A stretch of 64,000 bases of DNA from assembly GCA_023213395.1 (NCBI GenBank), contig CM041465.1, positions 21,328,001 to 21,392,000 of the forward strand, given 5' to 3'. Source of the stretch: Cycas panzhihuaensis (lineage: Eukaryota > Cycadophyta). Below, piece after piece: positions 46,046 to 58,812 of the stretch; position 1 is the first letter of the stretch, and each line of letters opens with the position of its first letter. The notes below the pieces were generated by a model that saw only the letters and a list, made by a program, of their open reading frames with translations, did not search any database and had not been told where the DNA came from. The position numbers were made by a program, and so were the translations under genes.

Positions 46046-48683
46046 TATTTCCTAGCTATCGGGAATAGACTCAGGACGCATCGACTTAGGTAAGCTTAGG
46101 TATATGTTCTTTCTCCCATCCCCACTCTTGTTTGACCGAGGTTGCTTGATAGACTGCATAATGTATGCTTGCCTATCATTTGCATGACTACATTGTTTTC
46201 TTGTTTGATCACACTACATGTACCTGCTGCATGTCACTCAGCCTATGACGACCCACAATGGAGGCACTCTTCAACAAGTGTTATATCCCATATGGTACAT
46301 AGCCACCCACATCATCTTCACGACCCCTTGGGACACCTTAGCCAGTCATGTTTCGCCTTTAACAGTGTCCTATTTATACTTTGATTTGTCTTCCAAGTAT
46401 GATACGATCCCCAGTCGAGGCCCGTCCCGCTTTTATGACCACTTATCAATCACCTAGGCACCAATTCCCAGCTTGTTTAGCCCTAACCTATTCCCTGATC
46501 AGCTTCAGACCCCATTTCTGGCTTGATTTTTGCCTACAGGCCCACACCAATGTAAACTTAGTGGTACCGCGATATTTATCGTGATACTACGATGTTTACC
46601 ACAGTACAACTATTTAAAAAAGTTTTTTAAATCAGACACAACAATTCTCATGCTTTTCGCGGAACTGCCATGTGGCGCCCGCACATTTTGACTTCCCCAT
46701 GACTCTCAACATTCACTGAGGGTCAGTAGAAGATAAAAACCAAAAAGTCAATCATTCTTCCTCTTCTTCCTTCATTTTTTGGATGCAACTCCTACAGCTC
46801 TCCTTCACCTACTGCAAACAGGCACACTCTTTAGCTGCTACTCTTCCTACAGAGATTATTACTACATCTCAGGCTTAACACTAGTAGTTTTAGGCCTCCT
46901 CCTATAGGTTCACATGGTGGAAAGAAGGGTATTCACAGGATTCTCTAAGAAGAAAGCTTCAATGTCCCAAATCATAGTGGTGTTTCTCACAGTGGCCTCT
47001 CCTCCAAAACCAGCCATCAAACCCTGTCAAATGCAGGTTCTTTCCTCTACTTTCTAATAGAAATAAACTCTTATTCTCTGCTATAAGGTACTCTTAAATA
47101 TTTGCCTTAAGACTCATGCTCTTTCCTTCACTTTTTGTGGATAGTACTTAGTATACTTACTATTTTTTTGACTTTGTGCTCATTTAGCACTAGTCCTTTG
47201 CACCTTGTGTTATAGTGCTTCCCCTCTTATTCCTGCAAGCCTACTTTAAGGTGGTTGTGCAAGGGGGTGACACAAAGAAAAGTGGAAGGAGAAAGGCAGG
47301 GCTAGTCCCCCTTGTTGACCTTCTCCCCAAGGGTCCAAACCCTTCTTTTCTTTCCCCTTGCACCTTTTACCTCCCTTGAAGCTGGGCTAGGGACTTGGAA
47401 GCCTATCTTCAAATCTGAACCAGTGTTAGTAGCCTCTTGCCATGCTGGTTTCAAATCTACATTTTCCAGTTTTGGGCACTACATAAGCCCCAAAATTGCT
47501 CCTGATTGATTCATAACCTGTAGCTTATCCCAACTGGGCGATCTGCTGCTCGTAGCACCTCGTCCTTTAGGCATTCTTGCACATCATCCTATTGGTTGTT
47601 CTCCTCTTTTGCTGGCTACCCTATGCAACCAATATTATTTATTTCTCCTTCCCCGAGGCCATGTCGGGATTTCTGTGGGTGAGCTAGCCATTCCAAGGCT
47701 AACTCCTTTATTTTGGGTACCAGTTGATGTGGTTGCTTATTGGAGTCTTATTTGGAGTTGTTTCTTTGGAATAATATGCACATGTCCCTGATTTAGTTTG
47801 ATTTCAGCTCTTTTATATTTACATACATATAGTAGATATATTGGGTGTCCCTTCTTCCGAGAGGGAGAAACTTGTATGTTTTGACTGACAGGTTTTTACG
47901 ATTGTGGAGATACACACGAGACGAGCCGGTTAGCAGGTTAGTCTCTTGTTAGTTACTTTTCTTCGTTTCCCTTTACTGTTGCTTTGCTTTGTTTTACTTC
48001 TTTCACATACTTTAGGGAGGTAAGTTAGTCCCCTTTAACTACTCATGGCAACCATCACCGACTGGTCTCACCTATGTGACAAGTGGAGCGGGAAGGCGCA
48101 TAAAGCAATGGGAATCACAATGCTTCATTCAAGCACTGGATCAAGGTATTCCTCCTTTTCCCTTTTGTCCTTTTCCTATAGCATTGTTTCCATGCACATG
48201 TTTACACATTAAAGACACATAGGAAACAGAAAAAGGGGAAGGAATACATCTTTGCATTTGTATGTTTGTTTTCTTTGTAGTTGCTTTTATTATACATAGG
48301 TAGTCTCCCTTAGATGCGAGCTACTCATTTCTCGCTCCTTTGACTAGTTTATAAGTAGACATTATATTACGCACACCCCACCTACACGTTGCCTTCTCTC
48401 TTCCTTGAGAAGACGCAATCTGTTACATCCCTTCTTCCTCTTCCTGGATATCCAAGGGGTAGGAGGGCCTTACCCTTTGTGACAACCTAAGGCCTCGCCT
48501 TGTGTCCCTCTCCCAGATCACTTAGAAGTAATTAGGCACCATTGCAGGTCTTGAATCTGCGCTCCAGCATACAGACGCCCTATATGGTGATTCTTTACCG
48601 ATCAATCTGACTCATAACCTGACTTAGTTTTACATACCCGTATCTTGCTAAACGTAGGAAACCACCCTGCGGGAAGCATTTCA
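46046..48683 (+). repeat. Element 5 5' LTR
   Basis: LTR of 2638 bp from TATTTCCTAGC (TG changed to TA) to GCATTTCA. U3 carries GTGGTACCGCGATATTTATCG (about 46561) and GATAAAAACC near 46730. The start matches B's LTR. Confidence 0.8.
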
Positions 48684-48684
48684 T

Positions 48685-48703
48685 TGGCGACTATACTAGG
48701 GAC
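48685..48703 (+). other. Element 5 primer binding site
   Basis: TGGCGACTATACTAGGGAC, one base after the LTR end. Confidence 0.75.
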
Positions 48704-48851
48704 TTCCAGTAAGGGAACTAGTTTCACTTCTCTTCCTGTTGGCGTTCTTACTTTTAGGCGATCCCCTTGACTTATGTTTCAGTTAAGCAGCCCCCAACGT
48801 GTCTGTTTCATACCCTTTACTCTATTCTAATAATATTTGTAAAGGCGTTGC

Positions 48852-51150
48852 ATGTGACATTTCTCACGTCGCTTGCGAGGTTTGCCGCCGTTGTTAGAAG
48901 ACCCATCGTATCATTCCCTTCCGTCGTCAGATTCCGATTCGACAATGGAAGACTACCATTTCGATTGGGCCTACCATACCTTGGTCTCGGGAACTCAAGA
49001 GTTTCCCACATCCATTCTGGGATCCACCTAAGAGGGTGACAATGCCATTTATTACCTAGGTGACCAGCCTCACCCCTCCAACCTCCATCCTTCTTCTCAT
49101 GCAGTAAAAGGCTCGCCTCTTGATGAGATTCACCATCTAATTGGTGATTCTTATGAGGAGCACCCTAAGGGGTCTCCGTTGTTTAAGGTCCCATCGACCT
49201 CATATGGTTACGATGATACCCCTCCTACCAATGTGATTGAAGCTATCAACAAGTACTTTCAAGTAACTCACCTTCAACTACGTCCCAAGTGGTTTGAAGA
49301 AGCCTTGCGTGGTAGGGCGCCTTCTTCATCTGCACCTGCACCTCCTATAACAAATAATCCTTTCGTCCATGCACACTCATCCCATATCGTGTCTACACCT
49401 ACTTCGGGGACAAGTGTTGTACCCTCTATTCCTAGCCATGGTCCTAGTTCTTCAAGACCTATTCGTAGTGTGTCTTTTCCCCAGCTTGGGGTTATCATAC
49501 ATTTTCCAAGCCAAGTGAATGTGCCACCCTCAAATGTGGCACATGCATTCCCTAGTAGGCCTAGAGGTCCTACTAGTACTACTGCCACTAACTATGTGGG
49601 ACCTGCTCCCACATATATTCAAAGCCCATCCAGTGGTCCTTCCCTTTACTTACCCTTAGGTTATGCATCTCAACCTTAGGGGTAGGGTAAGGGAAACCGT
49701 CTTCCAGCTTATAGGGTGGACCTGTTACATCCATATGGGGTTGCATCACCTACAGGTAGCCCATATGGGCAGAATCCAATCTTGCACCCTCCATTTTCGC
49801 CATCCAGCATGACTTCTTTCGCTATGCCTTTGAAAGGGAACATGCCTCCCTTCCAAGGCATTTATCCTCAAGCCCCCTTCCAACAAGGGGCATTTCTCCA
49901 AGGAGGGATGGGTTTACCATCCCCATCCATTCCTTGCTCATTGTCATTCGTCAACCCTATGGCCTATGTAAGAGCACGTCTCTTCATGGATTATAGGTTG
50001 ATGCCACTATCTATTGAGGCATTAAGAACTAATTTGCCGCCTCACCATCCTGAAGTTCCCAAATTCGATGGAACTTCGTCGCAAGATCCAGCTGAATATG
50101 TGTGTAGTTTCTTTATGGCATGTATAGATTACTGGGCTTACGACCATATCCTAATGAAACTATTTCCACGATCCTTGCAGGGCGATGCCCTTAAATATTT
50201 CTACCATCTCCCTACCCACTCTATCTTTTCACTCCAGTAATTGGTGGACGAATTCATCAACTACTTTGATGTAGCCCGTCTATTCAAGAGCATAATGAAA
50301 TCTCTCTTCTCGTTTAAACAAGGTCATAATGAAATGAATCGTGACTTTGTGAGATAATTCCATGACCTCCTTCACTCCACTAAGGCCACATTGCCTGAGG
50401 AGTTGAAGAGAGATCTTTTCGTTAATGCACTTGGCCCTGAAGTACATGTGGAAGTCCTCAAAATGGGGGCAACCACGTGTGACTCTGCGATCATGAAATG
50501 CTTAGCATTAGAGGCTATTGAGATCCAAGCTAGACTCAAGAGGCCTCTTAAGCCCTCACAACGTCGTGAGGCACCTCCCCCAGCCAAGGAAACTAAACCT
50601 TTGCAACCCACCAGGTCTACTTCTCATTCAACTGAGAGGACTTTAGACCCCCTTACTTCTGCTATACGCTCATTCAAGTGCACGATGAAGGAGCTTAAAC
50701 TCCAAACCCCTCCATTGCCAACCTCCAACAAACCAATTCAACAAGCCTCTTATGCCGTTCCCCCCAAAGGGGGTAGTACCCAACCTTCTCAAGCAACGAA
50801 AGTTGATCCTCCGCTTGAGAAGAAGTGGGGCTCCGTCCACGGGGAATGCTTTCATGATGACTCGCATTGTCAGGTGCAACACCCTCGTGATGCCCCACCA
50901 TGTGATTCATCTTCCAAATGGGCATTGAGGCCCAATCTTGATCAACCCGTTCATAAGGATCCATTCCCCAAGCATAGGGAGCATGATCGCAATGTTCAAC
51001 AAAGAAACAACTAGAACTGGGGTAGATCCCCTAATCCTTCCCCTTTGCACAGTAGAGGGAAGGGTGTGCAATGTTCATCATCCTCTTTATGTTCCCTTGA
51101 CCGCCCTGCTCCTTCACCTTTGTGATCCTATAATAAGGGAAAGAAGGTAA
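48852..51150 (+). pseudogene. gag: Element 5 gag (broken, best preserved gag)
   Basis: ATG-TGA start (codon 2 CGA to TGA), then HFSRRLRGLPPLLEDP. Pro/Ser-rich SPYGQNPILHPPFSPSSM region; core FDGTSSQDPAEYVCSF, FYHLPTHSIFSL, ELKRDLFVNALGPEVHVEVL. A charged C-terminal region has LDPLTSAIRSFKCTMKEL and the knuckle region KKWGSVHGECFHDDSHCQVQ (first Cys to Gly, last Cys kept; about 50820-50880). One frame spans it. Stops at 49030, 49678, 50239, 50356 and 51013. Confidence 0.85.
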
Positions 51151-51950
51151 TCCAGATGCTTGAGACCACTCCCCTTTATACCTTAACTCAGTCTCAAGCC
51201 GTGAAAGAGGTAGTTGGCACCTCTGCATCTACATCACATCTTGATCCTCCTTCGGAAGCTGTTCCTCTAGAAATTCCTTCGCTTCCCAAGATCATTCTCA
51301 TCTGCCCCAGTCGCTTCGACTTTAAGAGAGCCCTTACCCAACCCACAGGGAGGGGTAAGCCTTTTTCTGTGGTTGAAGAGCTTCTTACCATGGCTACTGG
51401 GATGTCCATCATGGATGTCTTGAGAAGCTACCCTGAGCAATGAATGCTCCTCCTAGAAGCTTTGGGATTAAATGACATGCCTATTCATGCTTTGGGCACA
51501 ACCCAAAGTTGTGAACCTATCATCTCCTTTGATCCTAGAGATCTTCCCCTAGCCAGTGGAAGGGAACGCCAATGGAACTTCCCTTTCACGATTACCATAG
51601 ATATGCCCGACTGTACATTGCGAAGGACCATTGTGGACAACGGTTCTTCTGTGAATGCTATGCCCTTACGTGCCATGCAAGAGCTTAGTATTTTTGCCTT
51701 GGAACCCATTCCATGGTGATGTCAAGGCTACGATGGTAGTGAGAAGACTCCCCTGGGATCCGTCTCGATACCTCTTTCCCTTGAGGATAAGACCATCCTT
51801 ACCGACATCGTTGTCCTCGATGTGGATGTTGATTACAACCTCCTCTTAGGTTGACCATGGCTTGACCAAATGGGAGCCGTGTGTTCCACCTGTTGGGGGC
51901 AACTTAAGTTTGTCCATAATGGACAATAAGAGTTGTCTCCCACGAGCGAC
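51151..51950 (+). pseudogene. pro: Element 5 protease (broken)
   Basis: LETTPLYTLTQSQAVKEV lead-in, WNFPFTITIDMPDCTLRRTI, and intact catalytic VDNGSSVNAMPLRAM; VDYNLLLG near 51827. A TGA follows the PW at 51718 (CGA in other copies) and another replaces the residue after LLLG. The frame changes between 51720 and 51998. Confidence 0.8.
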
Positions 51951-52980
51951 TGCTCGTAAAACAAACTAGACCATCTACCTAGGTAAGCCATGGCCATATG
52001 AAGGGAAGTAAAGGCCCTTCTAATCATGCCTCAACTTGCTTAATTGGTATTCCCAATTCCTCTTGCCATGAAGAAGATCTCACATCTTCTTCCTCTAATT
52101 TAACTCATTTTTCCCCCATCGGCATTGGAAGCTATGGATACCTTGCCATATTTGGCGACGACGGGTCCCATAGTGAGGATGAGGACCTTCCTCACCCGGT
52201 TTCTTTCCTCCGTGCTCATTAGGGGCACTCTTCTTGTTTAAGGTCTCCACCTAGGATCCCTTTTATCATAGAGCCTGATCACTCTCTCGTGTCACACACC
52301 ATTGCTAGTGTTGACCAGCGGATCCTTGGCTCTCCCCTTCTATCACTTTCCACAAGTGATGATGTCAAGAGTTTCCCTCCTACCTCTTATGAGGAACCTC
52401 TCCTTGACTCTACCTTAGAGTCCCTTAGGGATGTTGGGCAGCCTACAGGTCACCCTGGTCCTGTTGCTCCCATGCCATCCCACACCTCATCTATTCGAAG
52501 TTAAGTCATCCATGGGATGGACTACTTCGAGGATAATGAGGCCTTGCTGGAGCACTTAGCTGGCTCCACACCCAACTTACCCTCTAATCACCATAAACTT
52601 GGCCACCAGAAGATCCTGGCGATTGGATCTACACTAGCCAACCCAATCCCATCCTCCATTTTATCTCCTCCCATTGATCTTATCCCCCTCCATCTATGTG
52701 TATGGGGCTAACTCAGGACATAGTCCTCACCTCGGGCAAGATCATTAAGGTAGGGGTAGAGTACTCCCTTCTATTCTAGGAATTCTGGGATGTGTTCGTA
52801 TGGGACTACTCTGACATGAAGGGAATCGACCCCTCCATCATCACCTGCAACCTCATGACTATTCCTGGTGCTCGCCCTATGCGCCATAAACAGCGTCCTC
52901 TCCATCCCAAACTTTCAGCTGTCATCAAGATGGAGGTTGAAAAACTCTTGGATGCAGAACTTATCTCTTCCATCAATTAC
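51951..52980 (+). pseudogene. pol: Element 5 linker and N-terminal RT, up to element 6
   Basis: IGIGSYGYLAIFGDDGSHSE and VIHGMDYFEDNEALLEHLAG, then VFVWDYSDMKGIDPSIITCN and RPLHPKLSAVIKMEVEKLLD, ending ISSINY. RT resumes after element 6 at 59907 with the duplicated target, continuing PKWVSNIVPIAKKN. A frame change lies near 52720. Confidence 0.85.
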
Positions 52981-54059
52981 TGATCCATTTCATATCTTTA
53001 AAATACTCTAAATACTTTATTTTTCATGTAAATGGTCTTTATGTAGTAGAAAATTACCTTTAAAAGGCTTAATGATCTTCATTTAGTAAAAATATGCCTT
53101 TAAAAAAGCTTTAAAATGTAAAAAAATGTATTTCTATAAGTACAAAAAGGTGCTATAGCTACTATAGGATGCTACAGAAGTACTATGCAAACTGCTACGC
53201 CAGCTGCTGATCTTGCTACGCAACTACGGATCTTGCTACGGGCTACTACGCAGAAGTCAAAAAACAGAAAAATAACAAAAATGGAAATGGTTTTGGCAGT
53301 ATAAATGGTAACCGTTTGGCATGAAATTTGAGAAGAAGGTGTGCACACGTGTCCTCTACGCATTCAAAGAGGAAAAACTCCAAAATAAAAGGATTTTTCC
53401 AAGATTTTACAAACCGTTTTGAAAGCTGTTAGAAAACGGAAAAACAGAAATATCTCTCTCAAATGGAAATGCTTTTAAGCAAAATTTGAGAGAGGAATTT
53501 GGGGGATCTCGACAGAGATTTTTGACAGAAAAAAGAGGACGCTGCAGCCCTAGACGCAGCATAGAGCAAGATTCAAGGAAAGCTTCAAGAAATCGACTTT
53601 CCGGAAGGAGAACGGCTCCAAAGTGTGAAAATTTGCGTTGGGAGAGAACACAGCAGAAACGCAGCGGAAGAACCTATTACGGGGATCTTGAAGGAGCCCA
53701 GAAAATCGTAGATGCAGCCAAGAAGAGAAGACAGCAAGAGCAGTAGTCCCAAAAGAGATGCTAGCCAATTTCTTCCTCACTAAAATGCGGTTTTTGGTAA
53801 CAAAAGACCAAAAATGACTTTGCAGACTTCAAGACGGAGGTTCTAGCAAATGAGCAGTAGCTCAAGAAGCGCCCAGCTCTTATTTTCTCTCTCCCAAAAT
53901 GCTACAGCAGTTCCTTGCATGCTCAATAGAGCACAAACAAAGGAGTTTTTGTAAGAAAATTCCAAAAAAATTCTAATTCTATGTAATAATATGTAACTTG
54001 ATTCTGGATTTTGTTTCAATTGGTTAAAGTTTTTACTTTCCCATTCAAGATTTAGATCA
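52981..54059 (+). repeat. Element 6 5' LTR
   Basis: 1079 bp. Close to the 3' LTR (first 180 bp differ at only a few sites). It has two copies of GATCTTGCTACG (53209-53220, 53229-53240). Confidence 0.9.
53300..53306 (+). promoter_or_regulatory. Candidate TATA box of element 6 5' LTR
   Basis: GCAGTATAAATGG. The matching place in the 3' LTR (about 59148) reads GCGGCCTGAACAG and has no TATA. Confidence 0.45.
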
Positions 54060-54066
54060 ATATTTT

Positions 54067-54078
54067 TGGTATCAGAGC
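54067..54078 (+). other. Element 6 primer binding site
   Basis: TGGTATCAGAGC, complementary to the 3' end of plant initiator Met-tRNA, seven bases after the LTR. A purine-rich leader (54115-54160) follows. Confidence 0.9.
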
Positions 54079-54272
54079 TAGTTTCTTGAAACCCTTAGGA
54101 TTTTAGGGATTGTAAAAGAAAAAAAATAAGAAAAAGAAAGAAAAGAAAAAGGAAAAAAAAAATCCTCTTGCTTTTCATTGTAGAAGTTTTTATGAAAACT
54201 AGATACCAATATCTGTTAACGGGTGAACCTCTAACCGAGCCTCTGGACAGAGAAAGAAAATAGCGAAGGAAA

Positions 54273-55366
54273 ATGGCTGATCCATAGCAGAAAATAGAAG
54301 AAAGGTTCATGAAAATGGAGCAGAACCTCGATAGGCTAACCCAGCTTGTGGTGCAGCTAGTTGCAACTTCTTCTGCAACAGCCAAAGGCGTAAAGAAGGA
54401 AGAAGAAGAACCGATGAAAGAGGAGATGAATGAAGAGTCAGTAGAAGACCAACAAGAAAATGATGAAGAAGATGACAATCCAGCAGTATTCACACATCCA
54501 TTCAAGGTAGAGGAAAAACTCGAATTGCCCATGTATGATGGAACGTTGGATGCTGAAAAATTAGATAATTGGCTGGACCAACTAGAAACTTATTTATCCA
54601 TTTATGGGTATAAAAACCAGTAGAAAATAACTTTTGCTAGGTTAAAATTATCTAAACATGCATTAGTTTGGTGGAATGCATACATTAAATCCCATAATGT
54701 AAATGAAATCACTTGGCAACAGTTTAAAATCCTCATAAAGAAGCAATTCTATCCTATTAGATATGAAGAGCAACAGAGGATTAAATGGAAATATTACCGA
54801 TAGGAAAGAGGCCAAAATGTCCAAGATTACACAACAGAATTTCAAAAGCAAGCTGTTGTGTTGGGCATCTCTATACTGGGTAAAGACATGATGCTGAAAT
54901 ATATTGGAGGACTGCACCAAAGATATTCAAGAAGAACTTCAAGCTTTGAAGTCAAATCACTCGATGAAGCCAGCAAGAAGGCGATTGCCATAGAAAAGAG
55001 GAATAAGAAGGTTTATGCCAAAAGGAAAAGGTTTGCACCTCCAGAAGGTAGCAACAAACCTGCCCAAGGAATGAAGTTTCCAGGTAAAGTTGGACAACAA
55101 TCCATTAGAGGTTTTGGTAAGATGAAACAAGCCAATACCACCCAAATCAAAATCACTTGTACTCATTGCAAGCGAGTGGGTCACAGCATAGAAGATTGTT
55201 GGTTCCTACACCCAGAGAAACGACCCAAGAATAAGGGGAAAGGTAAAGTTAAGACTGAAAGTAAAACTTTACTTAACTCTGTAAGTGATGAAAATGTTTA
55301 TGGTATTGAAGAAGCTAATGAGCAGTTGATGCTCATGGCTAATGCGGAGCCTGGAAATAACCATTA
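54273..55366 (+). pseudogene. gag: Element 6 gag (near-intact, three stops)
   Basis: MADP then TAG at 54285, then KIEERFMKMEQNLDRLTQLV, an acidic stretch, and the capsid core LPMYDGTLDAEKLDNWLDQL ... ARLKLSKHALVWWN ... QQFKILIKKQFYPIRY. A C-x2-C-x4-H-x4-C zinc knuckle (CTHCKRVGHSIEDC, about 55159-55200) follows a basic region. Stops at 54622 and 54802 replace likely Gln codons. The frame continues directly into protease. Confidence 0.85.
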
Positions 55367-55860
55367 GCAAGATGATCCAGAGATTAGAGAGGAGCTCTTC
55401 ATGGTAAGAATCCAAGTGAAGCAAAGCATGGTTGATGCCATCTTTGATGGAGGAAGTCAAAAGAATTTAATCTCAGAAGCATTGGTAAAGAAACTGGGAT
55501 TAAAGATGCATGCACATCCAAAACCATATCCTCTTGGATGGTTGCAAAAAGATTCAGAGTTGCAGGTTACTCACCAATATAAGTTTAAATTTGCAATTTC
55601 TGAAAAGTTCATTGATGAAGTTGAATGTGAAGTAGTCCCTTTGGATGTTTGTCAAGTCGTGTTTGGCAACCCATATCTCTATGATAGAGATGGAGTTCAT
55701 CACATGAGGCTGAGAAAGATTTGACTCATCAAGGATGGGAGATCATATCTGATCAATGCATCAAAACCATAGAAGAAGATTTCTCTCATATCTTCCCAAC
55801 AAGTAAAAAGATTAATTAATGCTTGTAGGAAGTTTGTACTACTAATGATAAAGCCAAATG
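55367..55860 (+). pseudogene. pro: Element 6 aspartic protease
   Basis: MVRIQVKQSMVDAIFDGGSQ holds the active-site Asp in a D-G-G-S context rather than D-T/S-G. NLISEALVKKLGL and VPLDVCQVVFGNPYLYDRDG follow. A TAG at 55366 and TGA at 55722 bound it. It is in the gag frame. Confidence 0.8.
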
Positions 55861-57400
55861 TGGAAGAAAATGAGCAAGCAGAGTCCTCAATACAGGCACT
55901 GGATAAGAAGCAAGTGTAGCAGATTGAAGGCCTAAGGAATAAGTACAGTGACGTATTCCAAGAGCCGAAAGGGCTGCCCCCTAAAAGGGAAATTGAACAT
56001 GAAATCCAACTAGTTGCTAATTCACCTTTGCCGAATCTTAGTCTCTACCGAAACTCAGTTTTTGAGAATGAAGAGATTAAGAGGCAGATTCAAGAACTCT
56101 TGGAACAAGGAGTGATTAAGCCGAGTTGTTCTCCATGTGGATCACCTATTGTTTTGGTGCCAAAGAAAGATGGAGGATGGAGAATGTGCATCGACTACCG
56201 AGCTTTGAACAAGATCACCATAAAGAACAGACATCCCTTACCGCAGATAGATGACTTGTTGGACCAGCTGCAGTTGGTAAGATATTTCAGCAAAATGGAC
56301 CTGAAATTAGGTTACCATCAAGTTCGAATCTGAGAGGAGGATACTTGGAAGACAACCTTCAAATCGAAGCAAGGATTGTTCGAATGGTTGGTGATCTTGG
56401 TTTAGTGCAATGCACCTGCCACCTTCATGAGGTTGATGAATGAGGTATTAAGACCCTTCATTGATGACTTTGTAATTGTTTATCTAGATGATATTCTGAT
56501 TTTTAGCCAAACATGGGAGGAACACCTCCAACATGTTGAGCAAGTGCTCAAAGTTCTCCAAGAGCAGCAGTTGAAATTAAATCTAAAGAAGTGTGAGTTT
56601 GGAAAGTAATCTCTCGTCTTCTTAGGTTTTGTGGTTGGAGGAGGAGAATTGAAGATTGACATAGCAAAGATCAAAGTCATTCTCAATTGGCCTACACCCA
56701 AGACAACCACAGAGGTAAGAAGTTTCATTGGTGCATGTCAGTATTTAAGAAAATTTATTTTCAGATTCTCTCAAATTGCAGCACCTCTTCATGCATTGAC
56801 TGGAGGACATGCAAAGTTTCATTGGGAGAATGAACAAGAAAAAGCTTTTAGGATTTTGAAACAGAAAATCTGCGAGGCACCAGTGTTAGCTTTACCCTCG
56901 CTGTAGAAGCCATTCAAATTGAGATCGATGCTTGTGCTATGCCATGGGAGCAGTATTGAAGCAAGAAGGAAAACTGATAGCTTACCATATAGAGATATTC
57001 AATGGAGTTGTCATAAACTACCCAACTTACGATAAGGAGCTCTATGCACTGCACCAAGCAGTGAAGCATTGGAGACCCTATTTGTTTAGAAAAGAAGTGG
57101 CCATCCACACTGACCATAAGCCTTTACAATTTTTGTAGACTCAGTCCAAGTTGCAGCAGGCTAGGCACATGAAGTGGATGTCCTATTTGCAGCAGTTTCA
57201 CATCGTGGTAAAATACAAGAAAGGAACGACGAATAAGATTATAGACTTGCTGTCCAGACCTCCTCAACAACAAGGTAATTCCAGTTTGTTGGTAGCTATG
57301 CAATTTCAACCTTTCTGCCATGATGAATATGTTGATTTGTATTTGAAAGATGAGGCATTCAAGCCTATCTTTGAGCATTCTGACAAGAAGGAAAAGTAGT
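55861..57400 (+). pseudogene. pol: Element 6 reverse transcriptase and RNase H (broken)
   Basis: [73 protein letters not shown], and intact YLDDILIFS (about 56484). The thumb/connection has LNWPTPKTTTEVRSFIGACQ, then RNase H with a frameshift near 56915 before CYAMGAVLKQEGKLIAYH, YDKELYALHQAVKHWRPYL and HTDHKPLQFL. Stops at 56332, 56404 and 56608. Confidence 0.85.
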
Positions 57401-58774
57401 TGCAGATTTCCAGCTGAAAGATGGACTTCTTTGCAAACAAGATAAACTTTGCATTCTAAAGCATGCAGACCGATTGAAGTGGATAAGAGAAGCTCACACC
57501 TCTCGAGTTACAGGACACTTTGGAGTGGGAAAGACGTTGCTAAATTTGCAGCGATATATGTATTGGCCAAATATGCAGCAAGATGTGACTACAGCAGTAC
57601 AAGGGTGTACATTATGTAGTACATCAAAGCCGGCCAATAGGAAGTTTGGATTGTACATTCCACTTCCTGTTCCATCACGACTGTGGGAAAGTATCTCCAT
57701 GGATTTCTTGGGAGGACTACCACAAACCAAAAATGGTATGGATTATTTATTTGTATTTGTTGATCGGTTCAGTAAAATGGTGATGTTGATTCCCTGTAGG
57801 AAAACACATATAGGAGAAGACATAGCTAGATTATTTTTCCAGCATGTTTGGAAGTATTTTGGACTTCCCAACTCAATCATTTCTGATCGAGATAGTAGAT
57901 TTCTGAGTCATTTTTGGCAAACACTTTGGGGAATGATGGATACAAAGTTAAAAATGAGTACAGCTTTTCATCCTCAAACAGATGGCTAGACTGAAGTTGT
58001 CAACAGGACATTGGTATAGCCGTTATGAGGATACAATGCCAAGCATTCTAAGACTTGGGATGAAAGTCTCCCATACTTGCAATTTGCATTTAACAGAGCT
58101 ATCCATAGCTCAACCCAGAAATCACCATTTGAGGTATGTTTGGGATTTACGCTGCAAGTCCTTTCGATTTAGAATTTTCTGCTCAACTTTCTGCAGGAAA
58201 TGGAAAGGAGGAAGAAGGAGATGAAAAGGCACAAAGATTCTTGGAAAGAATTAGAAAAATCCATCAACAGGTTGAAGAGCAGCTTCAAAAATCTTAACAG
58301 AGATATAAGCAGCGGCATGATGCACATAGAACAAGTCATTCCTTTAAGGAAGGAGATAGAGTTTGGTTGCACCTCAGTAAGAAAAGATTGCAAGGTGAAG
58401 GCAAAAAGTTAAAGCCTTTACGATATGGTCCTTTTACAATTTTGAAGAAAATTGGGGAAAATGCTTTCCAGCTTGAACTTCCAGAATTCATGAAGATGTA
58501 TTCCATAGTGAATGTTGAGAATCTGAAGATGTTCGAGCCATCCATGTTGAATGAAGATGAAGATGGAGTTCCACTCTTACCAAACCCAGAGGAGTTACAG
58601 ATAGAGAAAGAGGAACCAATGTAAAATGATTGCATTCTTCAAAGGAAGTAGACCGAGACTCGAAGAGGCATAATTGAGTCCTTCAGAATTGCAGAGAAAG
58701 GACAAGTACCTAGCAAAGCAAAATGGTACAATAAGGAGATAGGGAAAATCAAATTCCCTCATCTACAACTATAA
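57401..58774 (+). pseudogene. int: Element 6 integrase with chromodomain-like tail (broken)
   Basis: Zinc domain H-T-S-R-V-T-G-H-F ... CTLC (57490-57625). Core: SMDFLGGLPQTKNGMDYLFV (Asp), IISDRDSRFLSHFW (Asp), and TDG-stop-TEVVNRTL (Glu kept; TAG for CAG at 57987). A frameshift lies between 57990 and 58365. The GPF/Y-type block LRYGPFTILKKIGENAFQLE is followed by DCILQRK-TETRRGIIESFR and KGQVPSKAKWYNKEIGKI, which resembles a degenerate chromodomain (targets insertion to heterochromatin in other chromoviruses). Natural stop TAA at 58772. The chromodomain call is tentative. Confidence 0.75.
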
Positions 58775-58797
58775 AGTTCATGAGGCCATGAACTCCT

Positions 58798-58812
58798 AAA
58801 AAAGGGGAGTTC
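58798..58812 (+). other. Element 6 polypurine tract
   Basis: AAAAAAGGGGAGTTC directly before the 3' LTR (TGATC at 58813). Confidence 0.85.

Noticed and set aside
53172-53780. ORFs in the element 6 5' LTR on both strands
   Set aside because: Related frames appear in the 3' LTR only because LTRs are duplicates; no coding signal.
52981-54059. Host gene or other repeat at the RT break of element 5
   Set aside because: TGATC/GATCA LTR ends, a Met-tRNA PBS and ATTAC duplications show it is element 6.
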